Shown: positions 36,043 to 44,601 of the stretch, in pieces
Numbering within the stretch: the first letter of the stretch is position 1
How the letters are laid out: each line of letters starts with the position of its first letter
Assembly: GCA_965247065.1 (NCBI GenBank)
Contig: CBDFGN010000006.1
Location: forward strand, 558,001-622,000
Direction of reading: 5' to 3'
From: CBDFGN01 sp965247065
Lineage (GTDB): Bacteria > Bacteroidota > Bacteroidia > Cytophagales > Cyclobacteriaceae
DNA length: 64,000 nucleotides
Made by a program: the position numbers and the translations under genes
Notes under the pieces: model-generated
The model's input: the letters and a program-made list of their open reading frames with translations, nothing else
Told to the model about the DNA's origin: nothing
The model's database searches: none

Positions 36043-36094
36043 GGACTGAGGACTGAGGACTGAGGACTGAGGACTGAGGACTGAGGACTGAGGA
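36041..36094 (+). repeat. Seven-copy 7-base tandem repeat after a stop codon
   Basis: The unit GAGGACT is repeated seven times in a row from 36041 to 36089, with a partial GAGGA after it. It begins within the stop codon of the NHL protein gene (TGA at 36040-36042). It may vary in copy number through slippage, which would not change the protein because the stop is fixed at the first copy. Its function, if any, is unclear. Confidence 0.95.
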
Positions 36095-36258
36095 AGGCGG
36101 TTGTAAGAGGATTTGCATCAACAACCAAAAATCGAGTAGGCGATAATCCTCACTCGTTTTCGGATTTCCCATCTTTACGAGGCATTTGCAAGATTCCTTT
36201 TGATACTTTAAAACTGCACCAGCACCAACAGGGAACCAACAATGTGTACCCAGCTCAT

Positions 36259-37737
36259 ATGAAAATATCTATTCTTCTGGCCATTGCGGGCATCTTCACA
36301 GCATGTACTCAAAGCACTCCTGGAGACACCGTCTTGGAGATTAAAACCTCAGAGGAACAAAGACGCACTGGGCGAGTGTTCGACACCAGTAACTTGCCAT
36401 TCATCTCACTCAAAGGAGAGAATTCCATTGGGGACCCGTTTCCAACCTATTGGGATGGAGTGTGGCACATTTATGCCCTGGTGTACGATCTGAGTAAGGT
36501 TGTGCATTATACGAGTACCGACCTGGTGAAATGGATTGAGCACGAACCGGCCATGGCTGGCGAACAGATTGCAACCGGTACAGTCGTGAGGAGTGATGGA
36601 ACCTATTTTATGTTTTATACTGATGCCGACCCGCAGACTATTCGGGTAGTCACCAGCGATAATCCGTGGTATTTCGATTTTAGCCAGAGCCGGTTGGTGC
36701 TTGAAGCCGACGGCAAAACCTACCAAACAGGATGGTTCCGAGATCCCTATTTATTTTTTAATCAGGAGGAAGAGCTTTGGTGGATGATTCCGGAAGCCCG
36801 CTGTCCTGAGATTTGCGCCGGATTGTTTAAATCGAAAGACTTGGTCGAGTGGACCCAGCACGAACCCATTTTCAGAGAGACTTCCGAAGGGAGATTATAC
36901 GATAGCTGTCCCCAAATCTGGGAAGTGGGCGGGCGCTGGTATCTGTCATGCCTTGACTATGGCACCTGGTACTACAATTCCGACAGCCCCTATGGTCCGT
37001 GGGAGATAAGAGGGAAATATCATAATCTTTTCATGAGTGCGGCCTCAAGGTCCAGTACGGATGGCAACAGGTGGTTGGCCTGGGGCTTTTTCACCCGGTA
37101 TGGAGCAACACCTGAGAGTCCAAACGGTGGGGGCTATGGCGGCCCATTGGGAGTTGGCAGGGAATTAGTTTTTAACCTAGACGGCACTGTCGGGGTCAAA
37201 CCCTTACCTGAGTTAATCGCCGAGATCCGCCAAGGAGAACACAATGCCAACCTCTTTAGCCGTGCAGAGGAAATGGCCGGAAACTGGACAATCGATTCAC
37301 AGGCAGGGAAATTGGTAAGCGACGAGCAAGGCGGGCTGCTATTCTTCGACCTGCCCGAGCGAAAACCGGATTATTACTTCGAAGCTGACATAGAATTCGC
37401 GTCACCTGTAGATAGTGCCAGCCTGGTCATTAGAACCACGAAGAAGTTGGACCGAGGCTATAAGATAGTTATATCTCCAGGAGAAAATACTTTTGCGATA
37501 CGGCAATTCCAGTCCGACGTAGGTACTTTTAGCCAGGTGCCTCATTCTTTCGAGCCCGGGAAAAGTGTGAATCTCAAGGTATTTGCCAGCGGCAACCTGC
37601 TAGAGGCTTTTATTGACGATCAAAAGTCGTTAAGCAACCGCATCGCCGACCGATCATACCATTGGGTTGCAATTGAAACAAGTGGCAGCGTTAGCTTTAA
37701 GGACCCGCTGCTTCATTACTTTAACCGCGCCTGGTAA
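36259..37737 (+). CDS. GH32/GH43-like five-bladed propeller lipoprotein
   Basis: About 492 residues from ATG 36259 (lipobox IFTACT; a GTG at 36244 adds five residues). The propeller start is ENSIGDPFPTYWDGVWHIY, where GDP takes the place of the NDPNG nucleophile motif. The RDP motif is kept in GWFRDPYLFF. The acid/base position reads DSCPQIW, Asp in place of Glu of ECP. A C-terminal beta-sandwich (about residues 360-490) is GH32-like. It is more distant from the canonical family than the other members here, so fructosidase or another pentose/hexose glycosidase activity are both possible. A pseudogene and an IS lie just downstream. Confidence 0.72.
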   Translation: MKISILLAIAGIFTACTQSTPGDTVLEIKTSEEQRRTGRVFDTSNLPFISLKGENSIGDPFPTYWDGVWHIYALVYDLSKVVHYTSTDLVKWIEHEPAMAGEQIATGTVVRSDGTYFMFYTDADPQTIRVVTSDNPWYFDFSQSRLVLEADGKTYQTGWFRDPYLFFNQEEELWWMIPEARCPEICAGLFKSKDLVEWTQHEPIFRETSEGRLYDSCPQIWEVGGRWYLSCLDYGTWYYNSDSPYGPWEIRGKYHNLFMSAASRSSTDGNRWLAWGFFTRYGATPESPNGGGYGGPLGVGRELVFNLDGTVGVKPLPELIAEIRQGEHNANLFSRAEEMAGNWTIDSQAGKLVSDEQGGLLFFDLPERKPDYYFEADIEFASPVDSASLVIRTTKKLDRGYKIVISPGENTFAIRQFQSDVGTFSQVPHSFEPGKSVNLKVFASGNLLEAFIDDQKSLSNRIADRSYHWVAIETSGSVSFKDPLLHYFNRAW

Positions 37738-37754
37738 TGACGGCAGACGGTTGA

Positions 37755-37922
37755 AATTATATCCTAGATGATCTGTCAAAATGGGAGTGGAAAAAGCAAG
37801 GGATGAAAGTTACTCCCTGGCCGGTGAATGAGGTTTTCGATCTCAGGCAGCTCATCACTTGCGGAGTGTATGCCTTGATCACGGATTATCCGAGCAGAGT
37901 AAAGGTTTTTTTTAGTAAATAA
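37755..37922 (+). pseudogene. Relic of a glycerophosphodiester phosphodiesterase C-terminus
   Basis: After the GH32/43-like gene a single frame reads GMKVTPWPVNEVFDLRQL and ITCGVYALITDYPSRVKV, ending at a TAA. This matches the C-terminal end of GDPD enzymes (family form: TVN...L...GVD.i.TDYP). Only about 55 codons remain; no start or catalytic barrel is present. The stop codon overlaps the left end of the adjacent IS982 element. Interpreted as a 5'-truncated remnant of a deletion. Confidence 0.65.
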
Positions 37923-38952
37923 CGTGAGTTCGACAATAAGGAATGATTAAAGAGCGAGAAAGAGTTGACCGGTGTCCTGGTAGTTCAATTTGATTGAGGG
38001 CTTTTTTTCGCAAAAGTTGTAAGCGATTAAAGCCGAGAAAAGGTTGGTAAGGAAATTAGTTGGGCTCCTGTGCCTGGAGTGTTCAATCTGGAAGATGTTT
38101 TTAAGTTGATCAATGATAGTCTCACAAATAGCCCTTTTACGGAGCATTATAGCATCCATGATGGGGGTTAAGGATGAGGACTTCATATTGCGTTTGAGTT
38201 TGGTTATCAGATGGACTCCGCGGAAGAACAGATTTTTAAAAAGTTCCTTACTGATGTAGCCTTTATCACCAAAGAGCTTTCCGAATAATTTCTTAATAAA
38301 CCGTTCAATTTTAAGAGGCTTTCTGTCATCCACATTGCCCGGTGTGAGCATAAAATCGATGATTTCACCCGTATCAGCAGTGATAAGATGGAGCTTAAAC
38401 CCGTAGAACCATCCGATGGAACAATGGCCTCTTTTAGCTAACCCTTCAAATACTTTATGGTTATGGATCCGTCTGTTATGACAGACCCTTAACGGAGTGC
38501 TGTCTATAAAACTTATACCTGTACACTGTCCAGTCCCTTGTGTTTTCAGATAAATAGCCATTGGCAGAAGACTTCCACTACAAAGTTCTACCATTCGGTT
38601 ATAGCTTACCACATCAGGAAAGAAGGAGCGCAAGTGGCCACAAACGTATGTGTTGTAAAAGGTCTTGAAATTTCGATATCCTGAGATCTGGAACAAGACC
38701 TGTATAGTCATTACTTCGGATAAAGAAAGCTTACCAGGTTTGTTGCGCTTTTTACTTCCCAGCAATCTTTTTTCCAATTTTGGGACAAAATCCAGACAAA
38801 AATCGTCAATGGAACAAAAAATTTCAGTAATTTTAGTAGCAGTTAACATAGGCAGAAATATTAGTTATTTTGTTGATTGTCAATGACTTAATATACTAAT
38901 TTTCTGCCTTTTTTCTATCAATAAACTACTCTATTTTATATCGAACTCACGT
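37922..38952. mobile_element. IS982-family insertion sequence
   Basis: The ends are inverted repeats: ACGTGAGTTCGA at the left (37922-37933) and its complement TCGAACTCACGT at the right (38941-38952). A 6-bp direct repeat TAAATA flanks both sides (37916-37921 and 38953-38958), consistent with a target duplication. The element carries one full-length transposase on the minus strand. It sits 9 bases upstream of the start of the ADP-ribosylglycohydrolase-like gene, so it may have replaced that gene's native promoter or supply one. Confidence 0.9.
37947..38849 (-). CDS. IS982 transposase
   Basis: 300 residues, normal for IS982. DDE-type motifs: FIDSTPLRVCHNRR for the first Asp, FGDKGYISKELF for the second, and the ICETIIDQLKN region with the Glu, followed by SRHRSPTNFLTNLFSALIAY, which is characteristic of the family. 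The reading frame is intact and flanked by intact terminal repeats, so the element may still be active. Confidence 0.93.
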   Translation of the reverse strand: MLTATKITEIFCSIDDFCLDFVPKLEKRLLGSKKRNKPGKLSLSEVMTIQVLFQISGYRNFKTFYNTYVCGHLRSFFPDVVSYNRMVELCSGSLLPMAIYLKTQGTGQCTGISFIDSTPLRVCHNRRIHNHKVFEGLAKRGHCSIGWFYGFKLHLITADTGEIIDFMLTPGNVDDRKPLKIERFIKKLFGKLFGDKGYISKELFKNLFFRGVHLITKLKRNMKSSSLTPIMDAIMLRKRAICETIIDQLKNIFQIEHSRHRSPTNFLTNLFSALIAYNFCEKKPSIKLNYQDTGQLFLAL

Positions 38953-38961
38953 TAAATAATA

Positions 38962-40482
38962 ATGAGTTTCAAAATGAGAAAACTATCTGCAGTCTTTGTT
39001 CTTTCCGTTGGTATGGTCGGTGGGCTTTGGGGCCAGAAGGCATTCGAAGAGCCTAACCAAAGACTATCTACCGATTCAATCAGCACCACAGTAGAGCTCT
39101 CCGCAGAAGATCTGCGAGACAAGATCCGGGGTGGCCTTTTAGGTCAACTACTTGGAAATCTGAACGGGCTCCAACATGAAATGGAGTACATCGATGAACC
39201 AGGTGCAGTAGAAGGCTACATTCCTGCCTTGCCTGATGGGGCACGTACCGACGACGATACCGATTTTGAATGGGTTTACATCGTTGAGATGCAAGCGCGG
39301 AACAAATTGTTTTTGGATCCGGTCGAAATTGCCCAGCTCTGGCGGGAGAGGATCAATCGCCGTATTTGGTGCTCCAATCAATATGCGCGCCAGTTGATGG
39401 ACCTGGATCTGGAACCTCCACTAACCGGAAACGTCTTGCTTAATCCATGGGCGGAATTTAATATTTCCGGCCAGTTTCTTTGTGAAACCTTTGGGTTGTT
39501 GGGCCCTGCAATGCCCCAAACAGCCTCGCGCCTTGGTCTGAATTACACCCGGGTAGCCATTGATGGAGAACCGGCTCAGACTACCCAACTATTTAATACC
39601 ATGATCGCCATGGCTTTTGTGACAGATGATGTCAATGAAATCCTGGAGTATGGTTTGGCTGCTGTAGATCCAAAGAGTCAACTGCAGCAAATTGTCGGCG
39701 ATGTCCGAAGCTGGCACAGCGATTTTCCGGATGACTGGAAAAAAACGAGACTAAGCATCAAAAAAAAATACAGCCAGGTGGATGGGGCAATGCGGGATAG
39801 AAATGGTTATGAACTAAACACTGCAGCTACAGTTGCTGCTTTGCTTTATGGTCAGGGAGACTTTATTAAAACTTTACAGCATGCGTTCAATTTCGGTTGG
39901 GACTGCGACAACACGGCTGCTACCGCCGGCACCATCGTCGGGACAGCCAAAGGGTACCGTTGGATGATGGCTCAAGGCTGGCAAATTGTGGACCGGTACA
40001 AAAACACCACCCGCGAAAACATGCCGGAAGATGAAACCATCACCAGTTTTGCCGATCGGATCATAGATCTTGCCGAAAAGGTTATCCTCAGAGGAGGAGG
40101 CGAACGGGTATGGAAAGAAGGTCGTGTGGTATATATTATTCAAAGTGAAGAGCCAGCATCTGTATACCCCTTCATCGAGAACGCCAATCTGGCTGAAAGT
40201 ATGCGGGCTGAATTAGGACCACAGATTCAGGCAGATATCCTAAATGACAACTCAAAGTCAAAGGCGCGCGGCGCCTACCTGGCGATATGCCTGGAAGTAT
40301 ATGAGACATATCAGCAAAGTCAGCCGGAACAATGGAATGAAGCGGTCAAGGACCTGCAAGGATTTGACCAGGTGGTTCAGGTGCTCTTTCACCATTCACC
40401 AGTCCCGGCGGCAGAACCCTTGCGCGAGAAGGCCAGGGCTGCTGGAATTGCGGCGCCGCCAGAGAAAAGGCAGCTATGGTAG
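38962..40482 (+). CDS. Secreted ADP-ribosylglycohydrolase-fold protein
   Basis: About 506 residues with a signal peptide ending near GLWGQ (ATG 38974 also possible). ADP-ribosylglycohydrolase motifs are TDDDTDFEW (metal binding) and GWDCDNTAATAGTIVGTAKG. The family removes ADP-ribose from proteins or hydrolyses related glycosidic bonds, but secreted members in polysaccharide loci probably act on other substrates. It lies just beyond an IS982 element and upstream of a GH32 gene cluster. The length is above that of simple ADP-ribosylglycohydrolases (about 300), with a C-terminal extension of about 100 residues. Confidence 0.82.
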   Translation: MSFKMRKLSAVFVLSVGMVGGLWGQKAFEEPNQRLSTDSISTTVELSAEDLRDKIRGGLLGQLLGNLNGLQHEMEYIDEPGAVEGYIPALPDGARTDDDTDFEWVYIVEMQARNKLFLDPVEIAQLWRERINRRIWCSNQYARQLMDLDLEPPLTGNVLLNPWAEFNISGQFLCETFGLLGPAMPQTASRLGLNYTRVAIDGEPAQTTQLFNTMIAMAFVTDDVNEILEYGLAAVDPKSQLQQIVGDVRSWHSDFPDDWKKTRLSIKKKYSQVDGAMRDRNGYELNTAATVAALLYGQGDFIKTLQHAFNFGWDCDNTAATAGTIVGTAKGYRWMMAQGWQIVDRYKNTTRENMPEDETITSFADRIIDLAEKVILRGGGERVWKEGRVVYIIQSEEPASVYPFIENANLAESMRAELGPQIQADILNDNSKSKARGAYLAICLEVYETYQQSQPEQWNEAVKDLQGFDQVVQVLFHHSPVPAAEPLREKARAAGIAAPPEKRQLW

Positions 40483-40937
40483 CTATGATTCGGGAAAGCA
40501 TTAGAAATAGACGGATTCGGAATATATAATCGGTTTGAAAATAGTTGACAAAGGCAAGTATTTACAGCCAAATGAAAGCCTTATTACCTGTTTGCAACAA
40601 AATTGCTGAACTAATCCTGATATCTGTAAAAGCGGAGAAATTACTCAGAAGAATCAGCCAGCAGAATACTTCATAGATCGAATATCGCTAGCCTAGCCGA
40701 TGCCCGGTTCTTAGACCGAGAGGATTCAGCGGTAAAAAGAAATCGGACAATAGAGAGAAGAGAACTGTCTAAGTCTTTCGTCAACTGACTGAGAGGTTAG
40801 AGAAAGAAAGTATCAAAAGAAACTTTGGTCAATTCAGACAATTTAGCTCATTTTAGTATTTGTTCCTTGAGGAACTTCTAAAGGTTCCACCCCAGATTAT
40901 AATAAAAGCAATTTCATCCCTAAGCCGCAGAAACTTT
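40483..40937. other. Intergenic region without visible gene
   Basis: 455 bases between the glycohydrolase-fold gene and the next GH32 gene. No family-like frame was seen; an open frame from 40860 merges with the GH32 gene but the signal peptide supports a start at 40938. It probably holds that gene's promoter. Confidence 0.5.
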
Positions 40938-42452
40938 ATGAGTATCAGCGAGGCAACGTTACACATATTATTAACCTTGGGCGTGATGGTGTTCCTCAGC
41001 ACATCACTCTATGGTCAACGTCCACTAGTTAAGGAGAAAAAGATTCCGGACGACGAATACGGAATCACTTACGATGACGTCTTTGAAAACATGCATTACA
41101 ATCAACCGTTGCGACCGCAGGTTCATTACACGCCGATCACCGGGCAAATTGGTGACGCAACTGGCCTGATCCTTTATAAAGGGATTTACCACTTATTCCA
41201 TATGTATGACGAGTGGTCAAGAAGGCGCAAGTACAACAAGAGCTGGGGGCATGCCGTGAGCAATGATTTGATTTACTGGGAACAAAAGCCTCAGATCTTC
41301 AATACACGTTTGGATAATGCTCCAGGTAGTGGGAGTGGAATTGTCGATTGGAACAACACCCTTGGGCTCCAGACCGGCGTGGAAAAAACCCTGGTCGTAT
41401 TCTACACTGACTATGGTCGAGGTACGTCCATCTCTTTTAGCCGGGATACGGGGAAGACCTGGATCCGGCACAAGGATAATCCGGTTATACCAATGCCGGA
41501 AGGGAGGAACGATCGGGATGCTTTGGTTTTCTGGCATAAGCCGGATCAGTCCTGGCGGCTGGTCCTGTATGAGCAGCCTAGTTTTGTTTTTTATAAATCG
41601 GTTGATCTTTTGAACTGGGAACTGTTAAGCAAACTGGACGATTTTCATGAGTGTCCCGATTTATTCCGGCTACCGGTTGACGGGGATGAGAATAACAAGA
41701 AATGGGTCATTATCGAAGCCAATGGCCTATATCGTCTGGGAGATTTTAACGGGACTGAATTCATCCCGGAAACAGATAAATTAGAAGCAGACTACGGAAA
41801 CCTTTATGCTACCCAAACCTGGAAACATTCGTACGAAGGAGACGGCCCTCTAATCCAGTTGTCCATGATAAGCTTTCCCGGGCAGACAGCCATGCATGAC
41901 CGTACCTGGAGTATGCAACAGTGCTTTCCAAGCGAATTAACCTTAAAAACTATCAACGGGGAAGTTCGCCTGTGCCGGAATCCTATAGTCAGTATTAAAA
42001 AACTGCGCTATGAGTCGCATTTCTGGGAAAATGAAACCGTAAATCCGGGGGATAACCCCTTGGAGGATCTCGATGGAGATGTATTCGAGATCAACGCGGT
42101 AATAGACCCGGGCAAGGCCTCCGAATTCGGATTTGTCATAAGGGGCGAAAGGCTTGTTTACGCTGTTAAGGATCAGAGTTTGACTTTTATGGAGAAACAA
42201 GCAGCGCTGGTTCCGATGGCTATCGGGTCGGATGAGAAAATCAAAATCAGCCTGATCATTGATCGCGGTTCCGTAGAGGTTTTTGCCAACAGGGGGGAGG
42301 TATCGATCTCAATGCTTTTTTACCCGGATCCCTCGAATATGAACCTGGAATTCTTCTCCACTGGAGGATCGGCCGAAATCGATTTCATGGAAGTATATCG
42401 TCTGCAATCCATCTGGTTGAAGAGAGAGCAGGAGTTGGGGTATTACCGGTAG
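40938..42452 (+). CDS. Secreted GH32-type enzyme with ECP but altered nucleophile motif
   Basis: About 504 residues from ATG 40938, which begins a signal peptide ending near STSLYGQ; upstream ATG 40860 adds 26 residues. The canonical acid/base motif is intact in FHECPDLFRLP, and the RDP motif reads RDAL. The nucleophile motif reads GQIGDATGLIL instead of NDPNG, keeping the Asp but losing the Pro-Asn. SWGHAVSNDLIYW and a GH32 C-terminal SLIIDRGSVEVFANR follow. It is a reciprocal variant of the paralogs downstream. Fructan or fructoside hydrolysis is the likely function. Confidence 0.8.
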   Translation: MSISEATLHILLTLGVMVFLSTSLYGQRPLVKEKKIPDDEYGITYDDVFENMHYNQPLRPQVHYTPITGQIGDATGLILYKGIYHLFHMYDEWSRRRKYNKSWGHAVSNDLIYWEQKPQIFNTRLDNAPGSGSGIVDWNNTLGLQTGVEKTLVVFYTDYGRGTSISFSRDTGKTWIRHKDNPVIPMPEGRNDRDALVFWHKPDQSWRLVLYEQPSFVFYKSVDLLNWELLSKLDDFHECPDLFRLPVDGDENNKKWVIIEANGLYRLGDFNGTEFIPETDKLEADYGNLYATQTWKHSYEGDGPLIQLSMISFPGQTAMHDRTWSMQQCFPSELTLKTINGEVRLCRNPIVSIKKLRYESHFWENETVNPGDNPLEDLDGDVFEINAVIDPGKASEFGFVIRGERLVYAVKDQSLTFMEKQAALVPMAIGSDEKIKISLIIDRGSVEVFANRGEVSISMLFYPDPSNMNLEFFSTGGSAEIDFMEVYRLQSIWLKREQELGYYR

Positions 42453-42456
42453 ACCG

Positions 42457-42471
42457 CCTGCCTGTGGCAGG
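42457..42471 (+). terminator. GC-rich hairpin after GH32 gene
   Basis: A stem CCTGCC/GGCAGG with loop TGT starts 5 bases after the stop of the gene at 40938. There is no U-tract, so it may be a terminator-like or repetitive palindrome of a kind common in Bacteroidota. Confidence 0.35.
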
Positions 42472-42626
42472 TAGGGTAGACGGTGGACGGTGAAATAGTC
42501 GAAAGTTGCGTAAAGCAGTAAACAATCAAGGAAACTATTTTACTGAAAGTTGAGATTTAGAATGCATATATTTAAACGATCGAATCCATAATTCCAATAA
42601 TCCAGTAATCCGTTAATAAAATCGAT

Positions 42627-44327
42627 ATGAAATCAATTCAATTTGTATTCGTTCTAGTTGTCCTATTTTGGGCCTGCTCCGAAACCAAGGATTCTGCCGA
42701 GAAAACTCCCGAAGCTGAAATAAGCGGAGAGGTTCCGAGTACAGAACCCGCTCCTGACTACACCTCCAAGGTCCCAATGTTCACCTTTGCGACCACCTTG
42801 GAAGAGCAGGAAGAACAGCTAAAAGACAACCCCCTTATTTTACGATTTAAGGAATCGAGGAACAAGCTGGCTGCCGATCCTCATGTACCGCTTTATCATT
42901 TCATTAGCCCCGAGAATCGGCTAAATGATCCTAACGGCCTTGCTTTCTGGCAGGGACGCTGGCATATGTTCTATCAGGGATATCCTCCGGAAGATCCCCG
43001 GCAGCATTGGGGTCATGCCGTGAGCGACGATCTGATTCACTGGAGGGACCTTCCTTATGCTATATATCCTAATCCGGAAGAGAAGGTTTATTCCGGATCG
43101 GCCCTGGTGGAAGAGGACCGGGTAATCGCTATGTATCACGGAACGAAGCTTGGCAATATGGTGGCCACATCGAGTGATCCATTACTGCTAAACTGGGAGA
43201 AAGTAACCAAGGACAGGGCTTCAATTCCCATAGCCCAACCGAATGGCGATCCCTGGCCCTACCGCATTTTCGATCCTTGCATTTGGAAGAAGGAAGACAT
43301 GTATTATGCCCTTTCCGGTGGCCAAAAAAAAGAAGGTCCCGGTGGCAAAAACATCCGTGCCAATTGGCTATTTAAGTCCGCCAACCTGGCTGACTGGGAA
43401 TACATGGGTCCGTTCGTTGAGAATGACCTATACTCTTTGGTAGGTGACGATGGCGCCTGCCCCTATTTTTGGCCTATCGGCGATCAGCATATGCTCTTGT
43501 ACTTTAGCCACATGAGCGGAGGCAAATACATGATCGGTGATTATGAAAAAGCCAGAGACAAGTTTGTGGTTACCGATGGAGGTGATTTCAACTTCGGGCC
43601 ATACCGCCCTTCTGGAGTACATGCTCCTTCTGCCACTCCAGACGGTGATGGGGGTATTATTGTGATCTTTAATATGAATCCGGGCAAACCGACCGAGGGC
43701 TGGAATCAGATCATGACCTTGCCCCGCCGGCTAACCCTGCTGCCGGACAAGATTGATAATTTAGGCATTGAGCCGGCTGGGGACATTGAATCTTTACGAT
43801 ATGAACCCCAGAAAGTGGAAACTATGGCCCTGCCCGCCAATCAGGAGATTGTTTTAGAAGGGATCAGCGGCAAAGCCTTGGAGATCATTGCAGAGATCGA
43901 TCCTATGGAAGCTCCTACTGTTGAGCTGAATGTCTTCAGGTCTCCAAATGGTCAAGAGGTGACACGGATCCTGTTCTACAAGGATCGCGGCTACCGGCAC
44001 AGAGAATTTGGTCGTGGCCACGAATACTCCAATAGATCAAGTAGCTTGATATCCATTGAATCATCACGTTCATCAATTCTTGATGACGTACTTTCCCGTG
44101 CCGCTGAAACAGCTCCTGTGTTCATTGATGAAGAAGAGACCTTGAAACTAAGGGTATTTCTCGACAAGAGCGTTGTGGAAGTATTTGTAAATGGTAGGCA
44201 ATGTGTAGCCCAGCGAGTTTATCCGGGTCTTGACGAAAGCGATGGCGTATCCCTGCGGGCCCAGGGCTCAGATGCCGAGCTGATTTCGCTCAACGCATGG
44301 CAAATGAAGAGCATCTATGACGAATGA
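42627..44327 (+). CDS. GH32-type lipoprotein, ACP variant (paralog 2)
   Basis: About 566 residues with lipobox LFWACS. The nucleophile Asp101 is in RLNDPNGLAFW. HWGHAVSDDLIHWRDL and RIFDPCIWKK (RDP position, Asp216) follow. At the acid/base position the sequence is VGDDGACPYFW, with Ala277 instead of Glu. A C-terminal beta-sandwich with LRVFLDKSVVEVFVNGR closes it. It is the first of three tandem paralogs with 30% or more of length in long identical blocks, suggesting recent duplication. Substrate probably a beta-fructoside or similar, not certain given the missing glutamate. Confidence 0.83.
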   Translation: MKSIQFVFVLVVLFWACSETKDSAEKTPEAEISGEVPSTEPAPDYTSKVPMFTFATTLEEQEEQLKDNPLILRFKESRNKLAADPHVPLYHFISPENRLNDPNGLAFWQGRWHMFYQGYPPEDPRQHWGHAVSDDLIHWRDLPYAIYPNPEEKVYSGSALVEEDRVIAMYHGTKLGNMVATSSDPLLLNWEKVTKDRASIPIAQPNGDPWPYRIFDPCIWKKEDMYYALSGGQKKEGPGGKNIRANWLFKSANLADWEYMGPFVENDLYSLVGDDGACPYFWPIGDQHMLLYFSHMSGGKYMIGDYEKARDKFVVTDGGDFNFGPYRPSGVHAPSATPDGDGGIIVIFNMNPGKPTEGWNQIMTLPRRLTLLPDKIDNLGIEPAGDIESLRYEPQKVETMALPANQEIVLEGISGKALEIIAEIDPMEAPTVELNVFRSPNGQEVTRILFYKDRGYRHREFGRGHEYSNRSSSLISIESSRSSILDDVLSRAAETAPVFIDEEETLKLRVFLDKSVVEVFVNGRQCVAQRVYPGLDESDGVSLRAQGSDAELISLNAWQMKSIYDE

Positions 44328-44601
44328 CTAGCAAATCTCGTTAGATTTCAACTGTCATCATTATTAACAAAAGCAATCCGGAAGACCTAGGTTTAAATCC
44401 AAAATTCAAAATAAATTCGAAATCCAAAATTATTGATCCGCCAACACTAATCGAGCGAGCACAATCGCCTTTAAATCTTCATTCTCGGCCTGGAAAATCA
44501 GAATGGATTTTTGGAATATTGAAATTGAGAGTGAGCGGTTTATTTGCAATGTTGAATTTGGATTGGGTGTTTTTTCCTTGTTATCATACAAACTGAACAA
44601 T

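Noticed and set aside
37947..38849. A cargo or regulatory gene in the IS982 element
   Set aside because: The only gene in the element is the transposase; no passenger was seen.
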